A DNA stretch of 24,168 nt from an uncultured Christensenellaceae bacterium. Its GTDB lineage: Bacteria; Bacillota; Clostridia; Christensenellales; Christensenellaceae. The translations under genes were made by a program, and so were the position numbers. Below are positions 7,580 to 14,497 of this stretch, piece by piece. Position 1 is the stretch's first letter, and each line of letters opens with the position of its first letter. The notes beneath the pieces are model-generated. The model was not told the origin of the DNA, did no database searches, and saw nothing but the letters and a program-made list of their open reading frames with translations. The DNA lies in contig CAKROK010000029.1 in assembly GCA_934373295.1 (NCBI GenBank), positions 1 through 24,168 of the forward strand, read 5' to 3'.

Positions 7580-8476
7580 TTACATTTGTGCTTTTTTAAA
7601 TAGCATTATGCTGGCAATTGTCTTTCCGAAGAAACACAAGGAGCTTATCATCGACAACAAGGTACGAAAATTAAATCCTCCTTTGGAGAGAGATAACAAG
7701 TTAACGAAAAGCGTAGAACCGGGAATAAAAGACAGCAAATGAATAGCCCAAGCGGATATACCGTTTAACAGAGTAATTAAATACAAAATAGCTGCGAGCA
7801 CTTGAACTCCAAGCAATATAAAGCCAATACGCATCATCACCTTTGATGCTTTGATTATGTTAGTCTTTAGCAGCACAAAAACGGATATAAGCGGGAATAT
7901 GAGTGGAATGAGAAACATGTCTATCTGTAATGATGAAACAGACAAGTTCCCACTTATTATCATACTTATTATACGAATTACAGAAAACAGTATTCCCGCA
8001 ACAGCCAAAATAAGCGGAATAAAAACGAATTTTTTCGGGTACGTTCTGCTCTTATTCATTAAAATTTGCTGAATCTGTTCAGATGAAGCTTTTTTTGCTT
8101 GAATCGGGTTAATATTGGTTTCCCAGGCTGCGCCATTCTCAAATAGCACCTCTAAAATAACAACAGTATAATAGAGAATCTTATTGTTATCCAGTTCAAT
8201 CGGGGTTTTACTTCCAAATTCATCACCGCTTTTTGCGGAAAGATTTACATATTCATAATGAACTTCTTTTATTTCAGTCCCGGATTTTCCGAAAGCTCGT
8301 ATGGATACTTTAACTGATTTTATTGTTTCTTCCGATGTATTTTTTAATTTGAGTTGCGCCAGTATTTTGCCTGTCTGATTGTCTTTCAAAAGAGCTCTCG
8401 CCGTAATCACGACAGGAGCACCTTCTGTATAAAGATTTTCAGACAGAGCAAACAGTTTTGTATATCTTTCGTTCAT
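7580..8476 (-). CDS. Membrane protein with N-terminal soluble beta domain
   Basis: 298 residues, function not recognised. Residues 1-125 look like a soluble beta-sandwich domain (alternating hydrophobic strands, AQLKLKNTSEETIKSVKVSI) of the type that describes interaction between protein partners. From about residue 148 to the end there are roughly five hydrophobic segments. The ATG at 8476 follows a weak AGAAGGA site. It is the second gene of a two-gene operon with the small membrane protein upstream (15-bp gap). The DNA is AT-rich relative to the rest of the window, as in the other genes of this islet. Confidence 0.65.
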   Translation of the reverse strand: MNERYTKLFALSENLYTEGAPVVITARALLKDNQTGKILAQLKLKNTSEETIKSVKVSIRAFGKSGTEIKEVHYEYVNLSAKSGDEFGSKTPIELDNNKILYYTVVILEVLFENGAAWETNINPIQAKKASSEQIQQILMNKSRTYPKKFVFIPLILAVAGILFSVIRIISMIISGNLSVSSLQIDMFLIPLIFPLISVFVLLKTNIIKASKVMMRIGFILLGVQVLAAILYLITLLNGISAWAIHLLSFIPGSTLFVNLLSLSKGGFNFRTLLSMISSLCFFGKTIASIMLFKKAQM

Positions 8477-8491
8477 GTTTAAAAATCCTTC

Positions 8492-8842
8492 TTATAATTC
8501 AGGGAGTTCTTCGGAAACAGTTCTTTCAGAGTTAAAATTCTCTGTGTTTTTTGCAATCTGACCTAATCCGAGATAATGCAGACCGAGGAAGTAGAGCGGA
8601 ACGCCCACAAGCCCGATAAGAATCCCAAGATATGCAACAACAATTAAGAAATCCACAAATCCATATCCTGTAGCAATTGCTAAGCAATAAAGACTGCTCG
8701 TAAATCCACCCCATCCGATTGCCGCAATAAGTAAAATCAGTACAAATACGGCAAAGCTGATTCCCAAGATTTTGAGAAGAGTTTTTCCTTTGTTGTAAAA
8801 ACTCGTCCCTTTTTCAAACATCAATTCAGCTACATTTTCCAT
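8492..8842 (-). CDS. Small membrane protein of unknown function
   Basis: 116 residues with about three hydrophobic segments (roughly 24-46, 48-66 and 64-92) and an acidic C-terminal tail. Nothing in it is diagnostic of a known family. The ATG at 8842 follows a perfect AGGAGG. It is the first gene after the minus-strand promoter at 8906-8934 and is followed by the 298-residue membrane protein gene, so the two may form one complex. Confidence 0.6.
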   Translation of the reverse strand: MENVAELMFEKGTSFYNKGKTLLKILGISFAVFVLILLIAAIGWGGFTSSLYCLAIATGYGFVDFLIVVAYLGILIGLVGVPLYFLGLHYLGLGQIAKNTENFNSERTVSEELPEL

Positions 8843-8886
8843 AATTGATCCTCCTAATAAATATTAATCTCTCAAGTCCCGCAAAC

Positions 8887-8950
8887 AGGAACTAATCTTC
8901 CTTTAATTATGCCATTAAACCTCCTGTATGTCAATGGAAATAGGAACTAA
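8887..8950 (-). promoter_or_regulatory. Promoter of membrane-protein operon with paired operator-like repeats
   Basis: On the minus strand TTGACA (8929-8934) and CATAAT (8906-8911) are 17 bp apart. Two direct repeats AGGAACTAA at 8887-8895 and 8942-8950 flank the promoter; extended to 17 nt they agree at 14 positions. One would lie near the transcription start and one upstream of the -35 box, typical of a repressor pair. The divergent XRE gene starts at 8985, so its product is the likely binder. Confidence 0.6.
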
Positions 8951-8984
8951 AATTCATATAAAGACGCATTTTGGAGGAAGAATA

Positions 8985-9311
8985 ATGCTTATATATGACA
9001 CGTATGAAATCGGCGCAAGGCTGCTCGCCATAAGGAAGAACGTGGGCTTGACGCAGAGCGAGGCCGCGGAAAAGGCGGGGATATCCGACCGCACCTATGC
9101 GGACATCGAGCGAGGGACGGTGAATATGCGCGTGGAGACGCTTTTAAAGATATGCCGCACGTTTCACATAACGCCGGACGATATCTTGACCGAGCGCCAA
9201 ATGGATATCGCCCATGAAAACGGGCTGCTTGAAAGCCTGAACGCGCGCTCCGCAAAGGAACGAAAAACCGCATTCATGCTGCTGGAGGTCTATCTCAAAT
9301 CGCTGGAATGA
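8985..9311 (+). CDS. XRE-family (Cro/C1) transcription regulator
   Basis: A 108-residue protein. Residues about 6-62 form a lambda-repressor type helix-turn-helix (GARLLAIRKNVGLTQSEAAEKAGISDRTYADIERG), with the recognition helix at ISDRTYADIE. The remaining 45 residues are a helical tail that may mediate dimer formation. The ATG at 8985 follows GGAGG (8973-8977); an in-frame ATG at 8928 has no site and gives an odd extension. It is divergent from the two membrane-protein genes and convergent with the DUF2442 gene. Its GC content is like the chromosome average here rather than the AT-rich islet, so it may be the older host side of this boundary. Confidence 0.85.
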   Translation: MLIYDTYEIGARLLAIRKNVGLTQSEAAEKAGISDRTYADIERGTVNMRVETLLKICRTFHITPDDILTERQMDIAHENGLLESLNARSAKERKTAFMLLEVYLKSLE

Positions 9312-9314
9312 TAA

Positions 9315-9340
9315 AACCCCTCTATTTCGCGGGAGGGGTT
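9315..9340. terminator. Hairpin between XRE and DUF2442 genes
   Basis: AACCCCTC (9315-9322) pairs with GAGGGGTT (9333-9340). It lies in the 44-bp gap between two convergent genes and has A/T bases on both sides but no long T run; probable weak bidirectional terminator. Confidence 0.55.
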
Positions 9341-9355
9341 CGTAACCCAATATAT

Positions 9356-9940
9356 TTATTTTGCTTCATCAAACGGCGTGCTATCCTGATATGCGCTGTC
9401 CGGGCATATGTCGATATCGTCGTCCCAGCCGACGGTATAATCGAGGACGATGTGCGCCGTGTTGAAAAAGGGGATGCTTTTGAGCTTGCTGTAGGCGGGT
9501 GTTTCGATGAGCGGCTTCATGTCATAGACGCGCTTTTCTGCGTCGTCAAAGGTCAGGAGCAGCTTGTGATCCTCCATGGGCAAAACCGCGCGTATGACGT
9601 GCATTACATCTGCCTCTTTGATCGGCTTGCCGTAGATATAGCAGGAATCCGGACAGATGTCCAATTTATTGCTCCAAACTACTCTGCTGTCGATCGAGCT
9701 GTCTATATCCCACGATACGACGCGGGATTCGTCGAGATAGACCTCTTTAAACTTGTTTATATCCTCAAGCACGCGGAACACGCCCTTGTGGACCGTCTCG
9801 CTCATGTCGTAAAGGCGGATCTCGCCGTTATCAAAGGTGAGCGTCAGTGTATAATCGTCGTTGGCGACGACCGAGCGTATTTCCCGCCGACCGTTTTTAA
9901 AATACTCCCTGACCTCGTCGGGCATTCGATAATCGGGCAT
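9356..9940 (-). CDS. Tandem DUF2442 domain protein
   Basis: 194 residues made of two DUF2442-like domains. The first (about residues 20-80) has YTLTLTFDNGEIRLYDMS and the second (about 115-175) has HKLLLTFDDAEKRVYDMKP; each is followed by a WDxDIDICPDS-like end. DUF2442 proteins are small and usually single-domain, so this is an internal duplication. Their molecular role is not established. The start ATG at 9940 follows AAGGAG; an upstream in-frame ATG at 10024 would add a hydrophobic extension with no ribosome site and was not used. Convergent with the XRE gene. Confidence 0.75.
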   Translation of the reverse strand: MPDYRMPDEVREYFKNGRREIRSVVANDDYTLTLTFDNGEIRLYDMSETVHKGVFRVLEDINKFKEVYLDESRVVSWDIDSSIDSRVVWSNKLDICPDSCYIYGKPIKEADVMHVIRAVLPMEDHKLLLTFDDAEKRVYDMKPLIETPAYSKLKSIPFFNTAHIVLDYTVGWDDDIDICPDSAYQDSTPFDEAK

Positions 9941-10027
9941 TGCGTAAGCTCCTTTTTTAATTATTATACCTATTATATCAGGGTAAAACCGCGATGCCAA
10001 CAGTATTTTTGCGCGGGTGAACACACG

Positions 10028-10056
10028 AAAAAGCTCCCATTCACATGAACGGGAGC
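10028..10056 (-). terminator. Terminator of the Cys-rich surface protein gene
   Basis: On the minus strand a stem GCTCCCGTTCA/TGAATGGGAGC (10033-10056) is followed by five T (10028-10032 on the plus strand are A). Strong rho-independent signal. Confidence 0.75.
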
Positions 10057-10078
10057 CTTCTTATTATACTATGCTTTT

Positions 10079-11722
10079 TTACTTCGCCGTCTTTTTCATC
10101 CTTATAAAGATGATGACAGCGGCGGCGAGCGCGAGGGTCATGAGCGCGGCGTAAAGGAATATGCTATTCTCGTCGCCTGTCTTGACGCCCGTTTTATCGC
10201 CTGTCTTTTCGCCCGTCTTGGCGATGATCTCGGAATCCGTCTCATAGCCGCAGACGGTGCATTCATCGTGCTTTGCGCCGTTTTGCGTGGCGGTGGGCTG
10301 CTTATCGATTATCGTCTTGAAGGTGTGGTCCTCCATCTTGGTGAGATAGTCGCAGACGGTGCACTGCCTGTAGTGGCCTTCGTCCTCCGCCGCCCAGTTA
10401 CCGAAGGAATGTCCCCACGCCTTGGCGGGAACGGGAGCTTCTATCTCGTTCTCATAGTAATCGAACAGCTTGCCACAGTCGTGACATACGTAGTAGTCCT
10501 CATAGCCGTCGTACGTGCAGTCGACCGTTCCCATCATGTACTCGAGGTCATGACCGGTCGGGGCGATCTCTATGGGGTTGGATATCTCGTTTTGCGCGAG
10601 CTCGTCGGAGAACAGCGCGCCGCAGTCCTCACAGCTCCAGAAGTCCTCGTGACCCGCGTTTTCGCAGAACGTCTCTTTGGGATGCGCAGTGAGCCTATGT
10701 CCCTTTGCGTCTATGACCTCGGGCGCGTTTATCGCGTTTTGCGCAAGCTCATCCGAGAACAATGCGCCGCAGTTCGCGCGGGTACATTCCCAATATTCCT
10801 TAGTGCCCGTGTGCGTACAGTCGGGGTCGACCTGTTTGTGATGAGTGAGGTCGTGGTCGAGCGCGTCTAAAACCTCAGGGGCATTTATCTGCCTTTGAGC
10901 CGTTTCATCCGCATACAGCCTTTTACATCCCGTGCGGTTACATTCCCAGTATTCCTTTATTCCCGTATTCGTGCAGTCGGGGTCGACTTGATCGTGATGG
11001 GTGAAGTCATGACCCAGCGCATTTATGACCGGAGGCGCGGATATCTCGTTTTGCGCCCTGCCGTCGGAGAACAGCTTTTTGCATCCCGTGCGGCTGCACT
11101 GCCAATACTGCTGCGTACCCGTGTTTACACAGTCGGGGTTTACCTGCATGTGATAATCGAGGCTATGGTTCAAGGGAGCGATGGTCTGGGGCTCGGAGAT
11201 CTCGTTCTTGCAGAGCGCGTCCGAAAAGAGCTTGTGGCACTTGTTGCACTCCCAATATTCCTTGACGCCGCTCTCGGTGCATGTGGCGGGGTCCTCGGCG
11301 TAATGGGTCGTCTCCGGAACGGTGTCCTTGGTCAGCGTGAAGGTGATGTAATCATCTCCCTGGAGGTAAGTATTCCAATTATGAACAGTCGCCGTCGCAT
11401 GGAAGGGCTGATGACATCCCGCGTCGTTCACGAATGTGGTGTCGATCGTGGAAACATAAGTCGCGCCGCTGTCGCAGGTATAGCATTTTACATCGACGGC
11501 GAGGTGCATCACGACGGATGTGCCGTAGTCCGCGATGATGTCGTTTCCGTTTCTGTACAGCCTTGTCACCTTGCCTGTGTGGCCCTTTTTGCAGTGATAC
11601 TCCGTCGCTGTGAGGGTATAGCCCCCTTTGGTCAGAGTTTCCGCAAAGACGGGAGCAGGCAGAAGGGACAAAATGATAACCAGGGGAAGCACTATCCCCA
11701 AAATTTTTCGCAGTTGTTTCAT
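10079..11722 (-). CDS. Secreted surface protein with six Cys-rich repeats
   Basis: 547 residues. Residues 1-27 are a signal peptide ending PAPVFA. A domain of about 120 residues with several Cys follows, then six repeats of about 50 residues with the pattern CTxxGxxxYWECxxCxxLFSD...EI..P..I...GH (roughly 140-450). The paired CxxC and conserved His suggest zinc or disulfide-stabilised knuckles. A further Cys pair region follows, then four KTG(D/E/V) units near 502-517 and a C-terminal membrane segment (about 521-540) ending RMKKTAK. The KTGD-membrane-Lys tail resembles clostridial sortase substrates, although no clear proline precedes KTGD. It is likely cell-wall or membrane anchored. The ATG at 11722 follows AAGGAGG. 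Single-gene unit; no sortase in the window. Confidence 0.8.
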   Translation of the reverse strand: MKQLRKILGIVLPLVIILSLLPAPVFAETLTKGGYTLTATEYHCKKGHTGKVTRLYRNGNDIIADYGTSVVMHLAVDVKCYTCDSGATYVSTIDTTFVNDAGCHQPFHATATVHNWNTYLQGDDYITFTLTKDTVPETTHYAEDPATCTESGVKEYWECNKCHKLFSDALCKNEISEPQTIAPLNHSLDYHMQVNPDCVNTGTQQYWQCSRTGCKKLFSDGRAQNEISAPPVINALGHDFTHHDQVDPDCTNTGIKEYWECNRTGCKRLYADETAQRQINAPEVLDALDHDLTHHKQVDPDCTHTGTKEYWECTRANCGALFSDELAQNAINAPEVIDAKGHRLTAHPKETFCENAGHEDFWSCEDCGALFSDELAQNEISNPIEIAPTGHDLEYMMGTVDCTYDGYEDYYVCHDCGKLFDYYENEIEAPVPAKAWGHSFGNWAAEDEGHYRQCTVCDYLTKMEDHTFKTIIDKQPTATQNGAKHDECTVCGYETDSEIIAKTGEKTGDKTGVKTGDENSIFLYAALMTLALAAAVIIFIRMKKTAK

Positions 11723-11756
11723 TTGGTTCCTCCTTTTTTATAGTCTATACAATTTC

Positions 11757-11765
11757 ATTATAGCA
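11757..11765 (-). promoter_or_regulatory. Extended -10 promoter of the surface protein gene
   Basis: On the minus strand TGCTATAAT is an extended -10 box (TGnTATAAT). No good -35 box is seen. The transcription start would be near 11750, about 28 nt before the ATG. Confidence 0.45.
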
Positions 11766-11825
11766 TATGGAGAAGTAAAAGAATACCCATTTTTTGAAAA
11801 ATACCGATATAAACGGAAAAATACT

Positions 11826-11852
11826 ATAAAAAAGAGCGGATAAGCTCCGCTC
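11826..11852 (-). terminator. Terminator after the aldo/keto reductase remnant
   Basis: Minus-strand stem GAGCGGA/TCCGCTC (11834-11840 with 11846-11852) followed by a T-rich run (11826-11833). It lies just past the end of the reductase remnant, so it served the flavodoxin-reductase operon. Confidence 0.65.
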
Positions 11853-11869
11853 GTTAAAAATTTCACCGT

Positions 11870-12743
11870 TTACATAATTTTAACAAGTTCCTGCATTATG
11901 CCCGAGATGCCTATCTGCTGAGGACATACCTGCTCACAGCTTCCGCTTTAAATATCTCAATATTCTGCTTGAGCTGCTCCATGTTTGACATGCCGGAGAG
12001 TATCGTGACGAGGTCGGGCACGCTCTGTAAAAACCTGAACGCCCACTCGACCGCGCCGGTGTTCGCTCGAAGCGCATTCAGCTTTTTTCCCATTTCGGGG
12101 GAGAAGGACGCGAGCTTTCCTCCGCGAAGCGGCTCCATAACCGTGACGGGTATGCCGTTTTTCGCCATAAGCTCGACCTTTGCCTGTGCATCCTGAAAAT
12201 GCCAGTCCATGTAGTTGACCTGCAATTGACAGAACTCCATATGCTCGCCGTAAGTGTCCAAAAAGCGCTTTAACACGTCCATGCCGCCGTGTGCGGAGAA
12301 GCCGAGGTGACGAATCTTGCCCTCTTTTTTCATGTTTAAAAGATGCTCCATCGCGGGTCGGTATAATCGCCCACGTTGCCCTCATAGACGTTGTGGAACA
12401 TGTAGAAGTCGAAGTAGTCCGTGCGGCATTTTTCAAGCTGGCGCGCGAAGATCTCCTTGACCTTATCCATGTTGGACGGGTCGTAGCCGGGGAATTTTGA
12501 CGCTAAATAAAAGCTGTCCCGAGCGTAATTTTTTAAAATATTGCCCGCGGTTATTTCTGAATTTTCACCGTGATAGCCCCACGCCGTGTCGAAGTAGTTC
12601 ACGCCGTTTTTTATCGCGTAGTCTATCATTTCGGCGGTAGCCTGTTCGTCTACCTTGGAATCGTCGCCCTGTAATACGGGCAGGCGCATCATCCCCAGAC
12701 CGAGGGCGGATATCTTTTCGCCTGCATATGTGTTATATATCAT
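11870..12743 (-). pseudogene. Aldo/keto reductase with C-terminal Fe-S domain, disrupted
   Basis: The N-terminal part (12743 to about 12358, minus) is a normal aldo/keto reductase start: LGLGMMRLP, the YFDTAWGYH segment with Asp and Tyr, the ASKFP Lys and the MFHN His. The frame then breaks near 12350-12358, and the barrel continues in another frame from 12351 (HLLNMKKEGKIRHLGFSAHGG, then GGKLASFS and LSGMSNMEQ). At about 11935-11945 a second break occurs: after NIEIFKAE the frame changes again to CEQVCPQQIGISGIMQELVKIM and stops at 11870-11872. That end is the last part of the 4Fe-4S tail of this reductase group, so about 40-50 residues between have been lost. All three frames are needed to restore the family order. 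The start has AAGGGAG. Likely non-functional, unless the first break is a read error; two lesions argue against that. Confidence 0.8.
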
Positions 12744-12760
12744 GTCGTTTCTCCCTTATA

Positions 12761-13243
12761 TTATTTTTTAAGACAATCCTGCGCCCAGCGCTTTAACTCG
12801 TCCGCGCCTGCGCCCGCGCTGAACCTCTTGCCCTTTAATACGCGCGCGCCCGGGCAGGAAGGCGCAAGCTCCTTTTCGGTGTTTCCCATGCCGCTCCCGC
12901 CGGAGGTCGCGAAGGGGATGATGAGCTTTCCGGAAAAATCCGCGCTCTCGAGGAATGTGTTTATGATGGTGGGCGCGACGTACCACCAGATGGGAAATCC
13001 CACGAAAACGGCGTCATATGAAGATAAATCGACGTCGATGGGCGCCATCTCCGGACGGATGCTCTTGTTCTTCATCTCCACGCTGCTGCGGCTTTTGGAG
13101 TTAGTCCAGTCGAGGTCCGCCTGTGTATAGGGCGTCTTGGGCTTTATCTCGAGCGCGTCCGCCCCGATCGCCCCCGCCAGTCTCTCGGCCAGCGCCTTTG
13201 TGGCTCCGTTTGCGGAAAAATATGCCACCAAAATATTGCTCAT
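12761..13243 (-). CDS. Flavodoxin
   Basis: 160 residues. The N-terminus NILVAYFSANGATKALAERLA carries the FMN phosphate loop, here S-x-N-G-x-T instead of the usual TGNT, as in the short flavodoxins of clostridia. VGFPIWWYVAPTIINTFLE and PFATSGGSGMG are the other FMN-binding loops. It would bind FMN and act as a soluble electron carrier or quinone/azo-type reductase. The ATG at 13243 follows AGGAGG; an upstream in-frame ATG at 13276 lies in the promoter region and lacks a site. It is the first gene of an operon with the reductase remnant (17-bp gap) and is divergent from the MerR gene, which probably controls it. Confidence 0.9.
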   Translation of the reverse strand: MSNILVAYFSANGATKALAERLAGAIGADALEIKPKTPYTQADLDWTNSKSRSSVEMKNKSIRPEMAPIDVDLSSYDAVFVGFPIWWYVAPTIINTFLESADFSGKLIIPFATSGGSGMGNTEKELAPSCPGARVLKGKRFSAGAGADELKRWAQDCLKK

Positions 13244-13269
13244 TTTGTTCCTCCTATACATTTTATATG

Positions 13270-13339
13270 TTGACAACGCGGTTTATCGTGTATATTATCT
13301 ATATAGATATTATAAAAGTTAAAGCCAGCTTTAAGTCAA
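13270..13339. promoter_or_regulatory. Face-to-face promoters with MerR operator
   Basis: Plus-strand promoter: TTGACA (13270-13275), 17-bp spacer, TATTAT (13293-13298), toward merR. Minus-strand promoter: TTGACT (13334-13339), 19-bp spacer, TATAAT (13309-13314), toward flavodoxin. The long spacer is typical of MerR-controlled promoters and it contains the dyad TTAAAGCCAGCTTTAA (13319-13334), perfect but for the central pair. The two promoters overlap head to head, so use of one should hinder the other. Confidence 0.75.
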
Positions 13340-13359
13340 GTGCTTTTTGAGGAGGTTAT

Positions 13360-13803
13360 ATGAATTATTCCACGGGGGAGGCCGCCGCGCTTTTAAACGT
13401 CGCGCCATCCACGCTGAGATATTACGATAAAGAGGGACTGCTTCCCTATATCCGCAGGAGCGCGGGCGGCGTGCGCATATTTACGCAGACGGACATCGAC
13501 CTTTTGAGGATAATCGGCTGTTTAAAAAAGACGGGGATGCAGCTAACGGATATAAAGAAGTACATCGCGCTCGTGATGCAGGGGGATGAGACGATATCCG
13601 AGCGGCTCGCGCTCTTTGAAAAGCAGAAGGCCGCCGTGGAGGAGCAGCTTAAACAGCTAAACGACACCTACGACACGGTGCGCTACAAGTGCTGGTATTA
13701 CGAGACGGCGAAACAGGCGGGGACGATGCGCGTGCATGACGACCTGCCCGATGAGAGCATACCGGAGGAGATTAGGGAGATACGCGACAGGCTTTTGAGG
13801 TGA
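13360..13803 (+). CDS. MerR-family transcription regulator
   Basis: 147 residues. Residues 1-70 form the MerR winged HTH (STGEAAALLNVAPSTLRYYDKEGLLPYIRRSAGGVRIFTQTDIDLLRII), followed by a long dimerisation helix (about 75-120). The C-terminal part has one Cys (in KCWYYETAKQAG) and resembles the group that controls flavodoxin and reductase genes. It is not a metal sensor of the classic type because the C-terminal Cys cluster is absent. The ATG at 13360 follows GAGGAGG. Divergent from flavodoxin with the operator in a 19-bp spacer, so it should twist and activate that promoter when its signal is bound. Confidence 0.9.
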   Translation: MNYSTGEAAALLNVAPSTLRYYDKEGLLPYIRRSAGGVRIFTQTDIDLLRIIGCLKKTGMQLTDIKKYIALVMQGDETISERLALFEKQKAAVEEQLKQLNDTYDTVRYKCWYYETAKQAGTMRVHDDLPDESIPEEIREIRDRLLR

Positions 13804-13810
13804 CACTGCT

Positions 13811-13880
13811 CAAAAAGACCCGCCTTTTCGCCTGCGTCGCAGTGAGCGATATTGTCATGCAGCCGTGCAGGCACGACCGC
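13811..13880 (+). repeat. Diverged direct repeat, unit a
   Basis: Seventy nt that match 14121-14190 at about 77 percent, exactly 310 bp apart. ATTGTCATGC (13851-13860) is fully conserved, and the preceding GTCGCAGTGAGCGAT differs at two positions. No protein is encoded in either copy. Confidence 0.65.
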
Positions 13881-13909
13881 AACGACTAATAACGCTGCTG
13901 CTCCTCTAT

Positions 13910-14031
13910 CCCAAAAAAGCTCGCTTACGCTACCACTTTTTTGGGAGCCTTAATGCGACTCGGCTCAATCGACGTACTTCTATGTACGCCTCATTCGCCT
14001 CGCTTGAAAAATGACGAAAAATCAAGTTTTT
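13910..14031. other. Structured intergenic stretch with several hairpins
   Basis: Between the two direct repeat units lie a hairpin CCCAAAAAAG/CTTTTTTGGG (13910-13919 with 13936-13945), a hairpin CGTAC/GTACG (13973-13977 with 13984-13988) flanked by the half-similar texts GGCTCAATC and CTCATTCGCC, and CTTGA/TCAAG followed by five T (14003-14031), which could act as a weak terminator after merR. 13928-13949 matches 150-171 in reverse complement. No protein gene is seen in 13804-14275. Confidence 0.5.
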
Positions 14032-14120
14032 CCTGAGGGGCTTATGCGTTTGATTTGCTAATGGAAAAGGATTATTAAGGGAACTTAGCCAAAGTCAGGC
14101 AAGAAAATTGAACAGTTTTT

Positions 14121-14190
14121 TGAAAAGACTTGCCTTTCCGCCTTTGTCGCAGCGAGCAATATTGTCATGCATATGTGCGGGAACGGCCGT
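14121..14190 (+). repeat. Diverged direct repeat, unit b
   Basis: Second copy of the sequence at 13811-13880, same orientation. It ends about 40 nt before the tRNA promoter. Also contains TTATGCGTTTGATTT-like text nearby (14042-14056), which resembles the outer box of the R elements. Confidence 0.6.
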
Positions 14191-14228
14191 GTTCGACGAT
14201 TTATGACAAAAAAAGTACGCCGAAGCTA

Positions 14229-14257
14229 TTGAAAAAAGGCGGCGCATGGGGTATACT
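14229..14257 (+). promoter_or_regulatory. Promoter of tRNA-Gly
   Basis: TTGAAA (14229-14234) and TATACT (14252-14257) are 17 bp apart. Transcription would start near 14264, about 12 nt before the mature tRNA end. Confidence 0.7.
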
Positions 14258-14275
14258 GGTAAAAGAATATGACCC

Positions 14276-14349
14276 GCAGGTGTGATTTAACGGTAAAATG
14301 TCAGCTTCCCAAGCTGAATACGAGGGTTCGACTCCCTTCATCTGCTCCA
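14276..14349 (+). tRNA. tRNA-Gly (anticodon CCC)
   Basis: A full cloverleaf of 74 nt: acceptor GCAGGTG/CATCTGC (one G-T pair), D arm ATTT/AAAT, anticodon stem TCAGC/GCTGA with loop TTCCCAA, T arm GAGGG/CCCTT with TTCGACT, discriminator T and an encoded CCA. The anticodon CCC reads glycine GGG. It has its own promoter and a terminator, so it is a single-gene unit. Confidence 0.95.
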
Positions 14350-14370
14350 GTCGCAATGGCGACACCGAAT

Positions 14371-14405
14371 ATCGCTCGTCACTTTGGTGAAGGGCGATTT
14401 TTTTA
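14371..14405 (+). terminator. Terminator of tRNA-Gly
   Basis: Stem ATCGC/GCGAT (14371-14375 with 14394-14398) with an inner TCAC/GTGA stem, followed by a T run (14398-14405). A small GTCGC/GCGAC hairpin (14350-14363) follows the tRNA end and may help processing. Confidence 0.7.
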
Positions 14406-14497
14406 TTCCCGTCAAGAATAATGGACATATTAACCATAATATGTTTTGAAGTCTTTGGTTGGTGCAGGGCGTTTACGATATGAGCGATCATATTTCA

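Noticed and set aside
10268..11743. Long plus-strand frames at 10268-10870 and 10895-11743
   Set aside because: They are opposite the clear Cys-rich surface gene, have no ribosome sites, and read as Val/Arg-rich shadows.
11957..12436. A separate 159-codon minus-strand gene in the reductase region
   Set aside because: It is the third frame of the broken reductase region, Arg-rich, and without family similarity; the other frames explain the sequence.
14201..14491. A minus-strand reading frame of 96 codons across the tRNA
   Set aside because: It contains VEPSYSAWEADILPLNH, the well-known false product of a reversed tRNA gene. The tRNA explains the sequence.
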